A model generated the notes under the pieces. It was not told where the DNA came from. It searched no databases and saw only the letters and a program-made list of their open reading frames with translations. From contig NZ_NIQA01000003.1 of NCBI RefSeq assembly GCF_002236805.1, forward strand, positions 186,001-250,000: DNA of 64,000 nt, in the 5' to 3' direction. The DNA is from Pusillimonas sp. T2. Its GTDB lineage: Bacteria; Pseudomonadota; Gammaproteobacteria; Burkholderiales; Burkholderiaceae_B. Below, in pieces: positions 15,904-23,652 of this stretch (the first letter of the stretch is position 1; every line of letters starts with the position of its first letter). The translations under genes and the position numbers were made by a program.

Positions 15904-16719
15904 ATGAATAAATCGCTCATCATTTTCGGCATCGTCAACATAACCTCGGACAGTTTCTCCGATGGAGGCCGGTATCTGGCGCCAGACGCAGCCATTGCGC
16001 AGGCGCGTAAGCTGATGGCCGAGGGGGCAGATGTGATCGACCTCGGTCCGGCATCCAGCAATCCCGACGCCGCGCCTGTTTCGTCCGACACAGAAATCGC
16101 GCGTATCGCGCCGGTGCTGGACGCGCTCAAGGCAGATGGCATTCCCGTCTCGCTCGACAGTTATCAACCCGCGACGCAAGCCTATGCCTTGTCGCGTGGT
16201 GTGGCCTATCTCAATGATATTCGCGGTTTTCCAGACGCTGCGTTCTATCCGCAATTGGCGAAATCATCTGCCAAACTCGTCGTTATGCATTCGGTGCAAG
16301 ACGGGCAGGCAGATCGGCGCGAGGCACCCGCTGGCGACATCATGGATCACATTGCGGCGTTCTTTGACGCGCGCATCGCGGCGCTGACGGGTGCCGGTAT
16401 CAAACGCAACCGCCTTGTCCTTGATCCCGGCATGGGGTTTTTTCTGGGGGCTGCTCCCGAAACCTCGCTCTCGGTGCTGGCGCGGTTCGATGAATTGCGG
16501 CTGCGCTTCGATTTGCCGGTGCTTCTGTCTGTTTCGCGCAAATCCTTTCTGCGCGCGCTCACAGGCCGTGGTCCGGGGGATGTCGGGGCCGCGACACTCG
16601 CTGCAGAGCTTGCCGCCGCCGCAGGTGGAGCTGACTTCATCCGCACACACGAGCCGCGCCCCTTGCGCGACGGGCTGGCGGTATTGGCGGCGCTGAAAGA
16701 AACCGCAAGAATTCGTTAA
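15904..16719 (+). CDS. sul2: Sulfonamide-resistant dihydropteroate synthase Sul2
   Basis: A 271-residue dihydropteroate synthase that I recognise as Sul2, beginning MNKSLIIFGIVNITSDSFSD. It replaces the chromosomal enzyme in folate synthesis while discriminating against sulfonamides. Pterin-site motifs NITSDSFSDGGRY, ADVIDLGPASSNPD and LDPGMGFF and the late SRKSF stretch are present, and the length is full. The upstream leader with its TTATTATTATTATAG tract is the usual sul2 leader. It is followed 86 bases later by the truncated glmM and then ISCR2, the classical arrangement. Confidence 0.97.
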   Translation: MNKSLIIFGIVNITSDSFSDGGRYLAPDAAIAQARKLMAEGADVIDLGPASSNPDAAPVSSDTEIARIAPVLDALKADGIPVSLDSYQPATQAYALSRGVAYLNDIRGFPDAAFYPQLAKSSAKLVVMHSVQDGQADRREAPAGDIMDHIAAFFDARIAALTGAGIKRNRLVLDPGMGFFLGAAPETSLSVLARFDELRLRFDLPVLLSVSRKSFLRALTGRGPGDVGAATLAAELAAAAGGADFIRTHEPRPLRDGLAVLAALKETARIR

Positions 16720-16805
16720 CTGCACATTCGGGATATTTCTCTATATTCGCGGTTCAGCAGGCATGTCCCCTTTGAGGGCGACCCGACGACAGGATAATCG
16801 ACCTT

Positions 16806-17049
16806 ATGGTGCGCAAATATTTCGGCACAGACGGTATTCGTGGCAAAGCCAACGAAGGCGCGATGACGGCGGAAACCGCCTTGCGCGTCGGCATGGCGGC
16901 TGGCCGTGTCTTTCGTCGCGGTGACCACCGCCATCGTGTCGTGATCGGCAAGGATACGCGCCTGTCGGGCTATATGCTTGAACCCGCGCTCACAGCCGGT
17001 TTCACCTCGATGGGCATGGACGTATTCCTTTTTGGCCCGCTGCCGACAA
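16806..17049 (+). pseudogene. glmM: Truncated phosphoglucosamine mutase (glmM fragment)
   Basis: The first ~81 residues of GlmM ([20 protein letters not shown], then [20 protein letters not shown], to FLFGPLPT) are followed abruptly by unrelated sequence at about 17049. The catalytic serine loop and the other three domains are missing, so the product is inactive. The breakpoint is the known junction between the sul2-glmM fragment and ISCR2. The host has its own glmM elsewhere. Confidence 0.93.
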
Positions 17050-18890
17050 CGTATAGGAAGAATAAACGCCCTTTTCACCCAAGTCCAACAGCTTTGGACC
17101 GCAGTTGACTCTTTCGACACCCCTGCGATGCAACCCAATCCGGCTGACGGGGAGCCAGCAACGCTGAAAATTTACCCTCCTCTTTCCCACTAGCGGCTCC
17201 TTTTCCGACAACCAGCACGGCGGATCCCTGCCGCGGCGCTGTGAACGCAGCATTTTGATTGGTATCGTTGGCCTTCAGGCTCGTCAGTCAAACAGACCCA
17301 GGAGCAGCTCAGCCGGTGGCGCCCGGCTTTCGGGTAACGCCCTGGTCCCGCTGGTTTCGGCTTTGTGCTTCAGGTGATCAAGGATCTGCTTGATCACTAT
17401 AGGGTCTTCAATGCAGGCGATGACTTTCATGGCGCCGCCGCAGCCGCTGCAGGTCTCGATGTCGATATTGAAAACACGCTTGAGCCGTTGCGCCCATGTC
17501 ATCGACGCTCGCCGTTGTGCTGGTGTTGCCGGTTCATCAGCCACCCTGACCTTGTTGCCCCTGCCCCGTTTTGCCGGCGTGACCAACGCCCGGTGCCGAC
17601 TGTTGGGTGCGAACACCCCGTGGAAGCGGGTTAGGTTGACTCTGGGCTTCGGTACCAGGGCGGCCAGCCTTGCAATGAAATCCAATGGTTCGAAAATGAC
17701 GTGCGTGGTGCCGTCCCGGTACGGCGTCTTGAGCTGGTAGCGCACGTTGCCGCCTCGTGTTAACGACAGCCGCTTCTCGGATACCGCCGGGCGGCTGATG
17801 TACCGGCACAGCCGTTCGAGCTTCTTGCGTTCATCGGCCCTGGCCGCCACGCCGGCGTGCAGGCTGGACCCGGCTACCTTGCCAATCCCGTCACCGAACG
17901 GATCACCACTGGTCGGCAGAGTTTGCAAAGTGAACACCTTTCGCCCCGCCTGTGAACCGACAGCGATACGGTAAGTGATCGAGTGCCCCAGCAGGGGTGT
18001 CATCGGGTCGTCATCCACCGCATCCGAGGCCAGATAGCTGTTTTCGACATCCCGTTCCAGCAGGCCTTGCCGTTCCAGATAGCGACCCACCCGGTGGGCG
18101 ATGGTGTGCGTCAGCTGGGTGAGCTCTGGGCTGGTCGGCGCCTTGACCCAGCGGAAACGCGCTGAGCCGTGGGATTGCTCGACATACACACCGTCGAGAA
18201 ACAGCATGTGGAAGTGAACATTCAGATTGAGCGCCGATCCAAAACGCTGGATCAGGGTGACCGCGCCCGTCTTGGCCACTTGGTGGGTATGGCCCGCTTT
18301 CTTGACCAGGTGCGTGGCAATGACGCGGTAAACGATGCCCAGCACCCACCCCATGATCTCGGGCCGGCTGGCAAACAGGAAACGCAGCTGAAACGGGAAG
18401 CTCAACACCCACTGACGCATGGGTTGTTCAGGCAGTACTTCATCAACCAGCAAGGCGGCACTTTCGGCCATCCGCCGCGCCCCACAGCTCGGGCAGAAAC
18501 CGCGACGCTTACAGCTGAAAGCGACCAGGTGCTCGGCGTGGCAAGACTCGCAGCGAACCCGTAGAAAGCCATGCTCCAGCCGCCCGCATTGGAGAAATTC
18601 TTCAAATTCCCGTTGCACATAGCCCGGCAATTCCTTTCCCTGCTCTGCCATAAGCGCAGCGAATGCCGGGTAATACTCGTCAACGATCTGATAGAGAAGG
18701 GTTTGCTCGGGTCGGTGGCTCTGGTAACGACCAGTATCCCGATCCCGGCTGGCCGTCCTGGCCGCCACATGAGGCATGTTCCGCGTCCTTGCAATACTGT
18801 GTTTACATACAGTCTATCGCTTAGCGGAAAGTTCTTTTACCCTCAGCCGAAATGCCTGCCGTTGCTAGACATTGCCAGCCAGTGCCCGTC
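17050..18890 (-). mobile_element. ISCR2 (CR2), IS91-like rolling-circle element
   Basis: The segment between the broken glmM (about 17049) and the att-like core at 18891 contains a single IS91-family transposase on the minus strand and is about 1.84 kb, the expected size of CR2. For an element in this direction the origin end lies on the left (glmM side) and the termination end on the right. Exact ends are inferred from where the neighbouring sequences begin. Confidence 0.85.
17284..18777 (-). CDS. rcr2: ISCR2 rolling-circle transposase
   Basis: A 497-residue Y1-type transposase of the IS91/ISCR family. A zinc-finger-like segment lies near residues 78-99 (RCESCHAEH and CKRRGFCPSCGARRM). The His-hydrophobic-His metal site is LNVHFHMLFLDGVY, and the single catalytic tyrosine follows further on, probably in the KTPYRDGTTH region. 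Near the C-terminus is another Cys cluster (CSGCGGAMKVIACIED). IS91 enzymes nick one strand at the origin and mobilise adjacent DNA, which explains sul2 spread. A full-length frame suggests it can be active. Confidence 0.93.
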   Translation of the reverse strand: MPHVAARTASRDRDTGRYQSHRPEQTLLYQIVDEYYPAFAALMAEQGKELPGYVQREFEEFLQCGRLEHGFLRVRCESCHAEHLVAFSCKRRGFCPSCGARRMAESAALLVDEVLPEQPMRQWVLSFPFQLRFLFASRPEIMGWVLGIVYRVIATHLVKKAGHTHQVAKTGAVTLIQRFGSALNLNVHFHMLFLDGVYVEQSHGSARFRWVKAPTSPELTQLTHTIAHRVGRYLERQGLLERDVENSYLASDAVDDDPMTPLLGHSITYRIAVGSQAGRKVFTLQTLPTSGDPFGDGIGKVAGSSLHAGVAARADERKKLERLCRYISRPAVSEKRLSLTRGGNVRYQLKTPYRDGTTHVIFEPLDFIARLAALVPKPRVNLTRFHGVFAPNSRHRALVTPAKRGRGNKVRVADEPATPAQRRASMTWAQRLKRVFNIDIETCSGCGGAMKVIACIEDPIVIKQILDHLKHKAETSGTRALPESRAPPAELLLGLFD

Positions 18891-18913
18891 ACTCCCACTC
18901 GATTGTAAACAAG
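18891..18913. repeat. Internal attachment-site core at the edge of ISCR2
   Basis: ACTCCCACTCGATTGTAAACAAG is closer to the guaA end (TCCCACTCGAT) than the core at 15599. It directly follows the inferred right end of ISCR2. With the paired repeats at 18962-18981 it has the organisation of a full island end. It is 12,168 bases from the guaA core. Confidence 0.75.
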
Positions 18914-18961
18914 CACACAAAACCCTTTAGTGACAACAATTTGCAAGAACTATCAGGCTCA

Positions 18962-18981
18962 GTGCCATGAAAAATACCATG
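18962..18981. repeat. Paired ATRCCATG repeats beside the internal core
   Basis: GTGCCATG (18962-18969) and ATACCATG (18974-18981) repeat the arrangement seen at 15670-15689: same spacing between copies and nearly the same distance to the core. They are candidate integrase arm sites. Confidence 0.6.
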
Positions 18982-18987
18982 ACCAGA

Positions 18988-19212
18988 TCATGAGGTTGAA
19001 CACGGCTTGCGCCGGCAGCGTTCACGCTCCTGGTCGGCGATCTCGCCCGGCTGCAATGCTAGCTCAGCATCGGTCATGCGCTCCAGCACGTCGCGTAGGC
19101 GGATGGTGCAAGGAATGGGCGGCAGCTCGAACTCATAGCCGCCGGCGATCATTTCGGCCGCAATCTCCTCGGTGATGAAAAACGGCTCGTCGTCTTGGTT
19201 CGGCTTCTTCAT
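18988..19212 (-). CDS. Hypothetical protein coupled to the resolvase
   Basis: A 74-residue acidic protein (EEIAAEMIAGGYEFELPPIP, then IRLRDVLERMTDAELAL) with no domain I recognise. Its start overlaps the resolvase stop by four bases (ATGA), so it is translated with the resolvase and may act with it. Its C-terminus ends a few bases from the repeats at 18962-18981. Confidence 0.6.
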   Translation of the reverse strand: MKKPNQDDEPFFITEEIAAEMIAGGYEFELPPIPCTIRLRDVLERMTDAELALQPGEIADQERERCRRKPCSTS

Positions 19213-19946
19213 GCCCTTTCCTCCTGGCGCTCATCCTGGCCGACAGCGGCCAGGGCATCGGCTTCCGTCAATGCGTCCTCCACGAACGCGCCGTGCTGCT
19301 TCGCTTCGGCCTGGCTGACCTCGGCCCATATCCGTTTCACCTGGGCCGCACTGTACCCGGCCAGCTCGGCGGTCTTGTTGATGCTGTAGCCGGACTTGCG
19401 CAGCGCGACAACTTGGGCGCGGCGCTTCGGATCAGCACGGCGGCCCTTGTACCGCCCGGCCTGGCGGGCCAACTCAATGCCTTGGCGCTGGCGTTCGCGC
19501 CTGTCCTCGTAGTCGTCGCGGGCCATCTGCAAGGCCAGGCGAAAAAGCATGATCTGCACGGCTTCCAGCACGATCTTGGCGACGCCCTGGGCCTCGGCCG
19601 CCAGGTCGGATAGATCGACCACGCCAGGGACGGCCAGGCGTGCGCCTTTGGCCTGTATCGAGGCCACCAGGCGCTCGGCCTCGGGCAAAGGTAGGCGGCT
19701 GATGCGGTCGATCTTCTCGGCAATGACCACCTCGCCGGGCTGTAGGTCGCCGATCATGCGCAGCAGCTCAGGCCGGTCGGCGCGTGCGCCGGATGCCTTC
19801 TCACGGTAGATGCCGGCGACGTAGTAGCCGGCGGCCTTCGCGGCCGTAGTGATCGCCTCTTGGCGTTCCAAGTCCTGCGCGTCGGTGCTGACGCGCAGAT
19901 AGACCCGCGCCACCATCGGCGCGGCTACTGGCTTCGTCCTGCGCAT
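19209..19946 (-). CDS. Serine recombinase (resolvase)
   Basis: A 245-residue resolvase/invertase-family recombinase. The catalytic serine is in VYLRVSTDAQDLERQ (about residue 20). Other family motifs are GASGAR-like SGARADRPELLRM, VVIAEKIDRISRLP and the C-terminal helix-turn-helix around 185-210 (KSGYSINKTAELAGYSAAQV). Resolvases of this type separate cointegrates or multimers at a res site, which should lie in the promoter region just upstream (19947-20030). It is divergent from arsR. In the GIsul2 literature the resolvase gene is called resG, as I recall. Confidence 0.87.
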   Translation of the reverse strand: MRRTKPVAAPMVARVYLRVSTDAQDLERQEAITTAAKAAGYYVAGIYREKASGARADRPELLRMIGDLQPGEVVIAEKIDRISRLPLPEAERLVASIQAKGARLAVPGVVDLSDLAAEAQGVAKIVLEAVQIMLFRLALQMARDDYEDRRERQRQGIELARQAGRYKGRRADPKRRAQVVALRKSGYSINKTAELAGYSAAQVKRIWAEVSQAEAKQHGAFVEDALTEADALAAVGQDERQEERA

Positions 19947-20030
19947 ACTTGCGGGCTCCTTTGGGCATACTCAAATGCACCCATCTTAAACTGGCAGGCC
20001 AATTTATCACATATCGATCTAAATGCGCCT

Positions 20031-20057
20031 AGCTCATTTTTACAGCTTAAATGAGCT
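20031..20057. promoter_or_regulatory. Palindrome in the arsR promoter, candidate ArsR operator
   Basis: AGCTCATTT (20031-20039) and AAATGAGCT (20049-20057) form a perfect 9-base dyad with a 9-base spacer, 36 bases before the arsR start. ArsR-family repressors bind such AT-rich imperfect palindromes near their own promoters. Assignment is by position. Confidence 0.5.
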
Positions 20058-20093
20058 ATTGAGCACACTCCATATTTCGACTATTATTGAAAC

Positions 20094-20426
20094 ATGGAAA
20101 CGATAAATGCTGTAGCCGCCCTGGCGGCCATCGCTCAAGAATCGCGCCTCGCGGTGTTCCGGCTTCTCGTCCAGGCCGGCCCCGCCGGCATGGCCGCCGG
20201 AAAAATCAGCGAAGCGGCCGGCATCCCGCCGTCTTCGCTATCCTTCCACCTGAAAGAGCTGGCACACGCCGGCATGGTCACGTCGCGGCAAGAAGGCCGA
20301 TTTGTGATCTACGAGGCGAACTTTTCGACGGCCACTAACCTGGTGGCCTTTCTCACGGAAAACTGCTGCGGCGGCCAGGTGTGCAACCTGTCTTGCACCA
20401 CGGAAGCCGGGAAGGTGTTGGCATGA
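20094..20426 (+). CDS. arsR: Arsenic-responsive repressor ArsR
   Basis: A 110-residue ArsR/SmtB-family winged-helix repressor. The helix-turn-helix is [20 protein letters not shown] (residues ~37-56). The usual CVCDLC site in the recognition helix is absent. Instead a cysteine cluster at the C-terminus (Cys91, Cys92, Cys97, Cys101 in [12 protein letters not shown]) probably binds arsenite, as in the Acidithiobacillus type. Arsenite would release it from DNA and induce arsRHC-acr3. Its stop overlaps the arsH start by four bases. Confidence 0.93.
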   Translation: METINAVAALAAIAQESRLAVFRLLVQAGPAGMAAGKISEAAGIPPSSLSFHLKELAHAGMVTSRQEGRFVIYEANFSTATNLVAFLTENCCGGQVCNLSCTTEAGKVLA

Positions 20427-21190
20427 GACTTCGCCATCTTTCCGACCCCGATTCTTTGCCCGCTTTGGACAAATCCTTTGCCATCGAGCGCCCGGCGCTC
20501 GGGCTGGCACCCGACGCCCCGCCGGTGCGTATCCTGCTGCTGTATGGCTCGCTGCGCGCCCGCTCGTTCTCACGGCTGGCCGTCGAGGAAGCGGCCCGGC
20601 TGCTGCAATTCTTTGGCGCAGAAACACGCATCTTCGACCCGTCCGATTTGCCGTTGCCCGATCAAGTGCAAAGCGACGATCACCCGGCCGTCAAGGAGCT
20701 GCGCGCCCTGTCCGAGTGGTCAGAGGGACAAGTCTGGTGCAGCCCGGAACGCCACGGTCAGATTACCAGTGTCATGAAGGCGCAGATTGACCATCTGCCG
20801 CTTGAAATGGCCGGCATCCGGCCGACCCAAGGCCGCACCCTGGCCGTGATGCAGGTATCCGGCGGCTCGCAGAGCTTCAACGCCGTGAACACCTTGCGTC
20901 TGCTCGGCCGCTGGATGCGAATGTTCACCATTCCGAACCAGTCGAGTATCGCCAAAGCGTTCCAAGAGTTCGACGCGGCGGGCCGCATGAAGCCCTCGCC
21001 GTACTACGACCGAATAGCCGATGTGATGGAAGAACTGGTGCGCTTCACGGCGCTGGTACGGCCGCACCGTGAAGCACTGACAGACCGCTATTCCGAACGG
21101 AAAGCGGCCGGCCACGTCATCGACGAGGCCACCGATCTTTCATCCATCGCCATTGCTCCCCAGCCACTACCAGAAAGCGAAACATCATGA
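20423..21190 (+). CDS. arsH: ArsH flavoprotein
   Basis: A 255-residue NADPH-dependent FMN reductase-fold protein of the ArsH family, which oxidises trivalent organoarsenicals and gives some oxidative protection. Motifs are [17 protein letters not shown] (FMN phosphate loop) and [20 protein letters not shown], both typical of ArsH. I chose the ATG at 20423 because it overlaps the arsR stop (ATGA) and matches the family N-terminus [13 protein letters not shown]; the frame is open to 20381. It overlaps arsC by four bases. Confidence 0.93.
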   Translation: MRLRHLSDPDSLPALDKSFAIERPALGLAPDAPPVRILLLYGSLRARSFSRLAVEEAARLLQFFGAETRIFDPSDLPLPDQVQSDDHPAVKELRALSEWSEGQVWCSPERHGQITSVMKAQIDHLPLEMAGIRPTQGRTLAVMQVSGGSQSFNAVNTLRLLGRWMRMFTIPNQSSIAKAFQEFDAAGRMKPSPYYDRIADVMEELVRFTALVRPHREALTDRYSERKAAGHVIDEATDLSSIAIAPQPLPESETS

Positions 21191-21693
21191 CCGAAAGAAT
21201 CTATAACGTCCTCATCCTCTGCACCGGCAATTCGGCGCGCAGCATCATGGCCGAAGCTCTCATCAACACGATGGGGCAAGGGCGCTTCCGCGCCTACAGC
21301 GCCGGCAGTCACCCAACCGGCAAGGTCAATCCCTTCGCCGTCGAAAAGGTGGAGTCGGTGAATTACCCGACCGAGAATCTGCGCAGCAAGAGCTGGGACG
21401 AGTACGCCACGCCCGACGCACCGAAGATGGACTTCATCATCACCGTCTGCGACAACGCCGCCGGCGAAATGTGTCCGGTGTGGCCTGGTCAGCCGATCTC
21501 GGCGCATTGGGGATTTGAAGACCCGGCCGCCGTCGAAGGCACTGACGCCGAGAAGCGCCGGGCCTTCGAACAAACCTTCCGGCACATGATGAACCGCGTC
21601 CGCCTGTTCGTGAATCTGCCTCTCAAAATGCTTGACCAGACGGCCATCAAGCGCGAGCTGGCGAACATCGGCAAGACCGAGCAGGAAGCATGA
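21187..21693 (+). CDS. arsC: Arsenate reductase, low-molecular-weight-phosphatase type
   Basis: A 168-residue arsenate reductase that turns arsenate into arsenite. The P-loop CTGNSAR starts at Cys12 and is followed by the fold of tyrosine phosphatases. Cys88 ([11 protein letters not shown]) and Cys96 are the other redox cysteines expected for the Cys cascade of the thioredoxin-linked class. It overlaps both arsH and acr3 by four bases, so the ars operon is tightly coupled. The product is exported by the next gene product. Confidence 0.95.
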   Translation: MTERIYNVLILCTGNSARSIMAEALINTMGQGRFRAYSAGSHPTGKVNPFAVEKVESVNYPTENLRSKSWDEYATPDAPKMDFIITVCDNAAGEMCPVWPGQPISAHWGFEDPAAVEGTDAEKRRAFEQTFRHMMNRVRLFVNLPLKMLDQTAIKRELANIGKTEQEA

Positions 21694-22757
21694 GCGCCGG
21701 CGCACAGGCCATCGCCGCGAAGCCGCGCCAGGCCCCGATGAGCGGCTTCGAGCGTTACCTGACGCTGTGGGTGGCCCTGTGCATCGTCGCCGGTGTTGCG
21801 CTCGGCCAGGGCCTTCCTGACGTGTTCCAGGCCATAGGCCGCATGGAAGTGGCCCAGGTCAATTTGCCGGTGGGCCTGCTGATTTGGGTAATGATCGTCC
21901 CGATGCTGGTCAAGATCGACTTCGGGGCGCTGCACCAGGTCAAAGAGCATTGGCGCGGCATCGGCGTCACGCTGTTCGTGAATTGGGCCGTCAAGCCATT
22001 CTCGATGGCCCTGCTGGGGTGGCTGTTCATCCGACAAGTGTTCGCTCCGTTCCTGCCGGCCGATCAACTGGACAGCTACATCGCGGGCTTGATCTTGCTG
22101 GCCGCCGCGCCCTGCACGGCAATGGTGTTCGTGTGGAGCCGCCTTACCAACGGCGACCCGCTTTTCACGCTCTCGCAAGTGGCTCTGAACGACGCCATCA
22201 TGATCGTGGCCTTCGCGCCCATCGTCGGCCTGCTGCTGGGCATGTCCTCGATCTCGGTGCCTTGGGACACGCTGCTGATTTCGGTCGTGCTCTACATCAT
22301 CGTGCCGGTGATCCTGGCGCAGCTCTTGCGGCGGCATCTGCTCAAGCAAGGACAGGCCGCCTTTGAACGGGCCATGCAGAAGATCGGGCCGTGGTCGATG
22401 GCCGCGCTGCTGCTGACGTTGGTTCTACTGTTCGCCTTCCAGGGCGAGGCCATCATCCGGCAGCCGTTAGTGATCGCCATGCTAGCCGTGCCGATCTTGA
22501 TTCAAGTGTTCTTCAATTCCGGGTTAGCCTACTGGCTGAACAAGCGGGCGGGGGAAAAGCACTCTGTCGCCTGTCCTTCGGCCCTGATCGGTGCCAGCAA
22601 CTTCTTCGAGCTGGCCGTGGCGGCCGCCATCAGCTTGTTCGGTCTGCACTCCGGCGCTGCATTGGCAACCGTGGTCGGCGTCCTGGTCGAAGTGCCGGTG
22701 ATGCTGCTGGTCGTGCGCGTGGTGAATCGCTCGAAGAGCTGGTACGAACGAGGTTGA
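21690..22757 (+). CDS. acr3: Arsenite efflux permease Acr3
   Basis: A 355-residue membrane protein of the ACR3 (bile acid/arsenite symporter) family, with about ten membrane spans. The conserved transport cysteine is Cys142 in LAAAPCTAMVFVWS, and the conserved acidic helix near the end is GASNFFELAVAAAI. It expels arsenite using the proton gradient. The ArsB family is unrelated in sequence. It is the last gene of arsR-arsH-arsC-acr3, followed by a very short open frame of eight codons at 22760 that I do not consider a gene. Confidence 0.94.
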   Translation: MSAGAQAIAAKPRQAPMSGFERYLTLWVALCIVAGVALGQGLPDVFQAIGRMEVAQVNLPVGLLIWVMIVPMLVKIDFGALHQVKEHWRGIGVTLFVNWAVKPFSMALLGWLFIRQVFAPFLPADQLDSYIAGLILLAAAPCTAMVFVWSRLTNGDPLFTLSQVALNDAIMIVAFAPIVGLLLGMSSISVPWDTLLISVVLYIIVPVILAQLLRRHLLKQGQAAFERAMQKIGPWSMAALLLTLVLLFAFQGEAIIRQPLVIAMLAVPILIQVFFNSGLAYWLNKRAGEKHSVACPSALIGASNFFELAVAAAISLFGLHSGAALATVVGVLVEVPVMLLVVRVVNRSKSWYERG

Positions 22758-22871
22758 ACATGAGTAGGAAAAAACTGAGGAAATGATTGCAGATTGCCGC
22801 GCCGGCCGCTTCCTGGCGCATTCGATCACTGACCTGGAACACCTAGTATCCATGCTTGCTGAGGTCGCCCG

Positions 22872-23075
22872 ATGACAGACCCAAAGAACCTAGAGAACAG
22901 GCTGCATGAGAAGGCCGACCCGGCCCGCGCCGTTTCCACTGGTCGGGTGCGCTACACACTGGCCGAACTACTGGCCGACGCGGAAGCATCCGGGGCTTAC
23001 CCGCTGCCGCCGGAGGAACGCGAATGGATGGATGCGCCGTCTGTGGGTCGGGAATGGCCAAACAGTGAAGATTGA
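22872..23075 (+). CDS. Small antitoxin-like protein, hypothetical
   Basis: A 67-residue protein. Its second half (VRYTLAELLADAEASG, then REWMDAPSVGREW) resembles the C-terminal, toxin-masking tail of MazE-type antitoxins (RYTLEELL, EWLDAPPVGRE). No N-terminal AbrB-like DNA-binding domain and no adjacent toxin gene are visible, so it is either a remnant antitoxin or an unrelated protein. It is followed by a terminator hairpin. Confidence 0.55.
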   Translation: MTDPKNLENRLHEKADPARAVSTGRVRYTLAELLADAEASGAYPLPPEEREWMDAPSVGREWPNSED

Positions 23076-23076
23076 A

Positions 23077-23107
23077 AAAGGCGGCCAGTTCGAGTGGCCG
23101 CCCTTTC
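23077..23107 (+). terminator. Intrinsic terminator between convergent genes
   Basis: AAAGGCGGCCA and TGGCCGCCCTTT form a strong stem around a 7-base loop, with a short T-run in the plus direction. It sits between the plus-strand gene ending at 23075 and the minus-strand gene ending at 23112, and can serve both. Confidence 0.7.
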
Positions 23108-23111
23108 GTCA

Positions 23112-23336
23112 TTAGCTGCACGCTTGGCGCAAGGCGTTCATTGCTTCTTGAAAATCAGCCTGTGTCGCCCGGCCCGTTTCAGCTTGGTAGTACACCACCA
23201 TAAAAGCATTAGCGACGGCTTCGGCCAATGGCCCAAGGCTCCGCGCTTCCGCTTGGTTGATGTACTCCAAAGAAGAAAGAATAGCCGCTGCTTGATGCAC
23301 TGCTTGCCCTGGTTCGATAATATGTTGTGTTGTCAT
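23112..23336 (-). CDS. Hypothetical plasmid-type protein
   Basis: A 74-residue protein, largely helical (QAAAILSSLEYINQAEARSL, then FQEAMNALRQACS). I do not recognise the family beyond a general likeness to small proteins of broad-host-range plasmids. It has a good A/G-rich ribosome-binding site (GGAGAGGTG) before its ATG. It lies downstream of trbL on the same strand, separated by a hairpin. Confidence 0.55.
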   Translation of the reverse strand: MTTQHIIEPGQAVHQAAAILSSLEYINQAEARSLGPLAEAVANAFMVVYYQAETGRATQADFQEAMNALRQACS

Positions 23337-23370
23337 AATTCACCTCTCCAGTAGGTGTTGATTGAAAGTG

Positions 23371-23394
23371 CCGGGCTGGTTGTGGCCAGCCCGG
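23371..23394 (-). terminator. GC-rich hairpin after the trb segment
   Basis: CCGGGCTGG (23371-23379) and CCAGCCCGG (23386-23394) form a perfect 9-base stem just past the stop of the gene at 23400-23648. No strong T-run follows, so termination may be partial or Rho-assisted. Confidence 0.5.
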
Positions 23395-23399
23395 TGCGC

Positions 23400-23648
23400 C
23401 TACAGGTACAGCCCCGCCGCCTCCGCGAATGCTGACCGCTCATTCCTGCCGCCATTAACCTCAATACTTATCGGCTTAGTTTCGCTCTCTCTCATAGGGT
23501 CTGGCCGTGATACAAAAGCGGCTGTTTCTGTCTCTGCATCGACCTCGGTCGATTGATCACCCAGCGGCGAAATAAATACCTGGCTGACTTCTTCCCTTGG
23601 CGCTTCATCCAGGGCCGCCAATGCGGCCATGTATGTTGATGTCGTCAT
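23400..23648 (-). CDS. Hypothetical protein downstream of trbL
   Basis: An 82-residue acidic protein starting MTTSTYMAALAALDEAP, with no recognised domain. It begins 4 bases after the trbL stop and is probably co-transcribed with it. The start resembles small stability or surface-exclusion genes around conjugation loci only by position. Confidence 0.5.
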   Translation of the reverse strand: MTTSTYMAALAALDEAPREEVSQVFISPLGDQSTEVDAETETAAFVSRPDPMRESETKPISIEVNGGRNERSAFAEAAGLYL

Positions 23649-23652
23649 CGTG

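Noticed and set aside
22760..22786. Eight-codon open frame after acr3
   Set aside because: Too short to support as a gene and without a recognised leader-peptide role.
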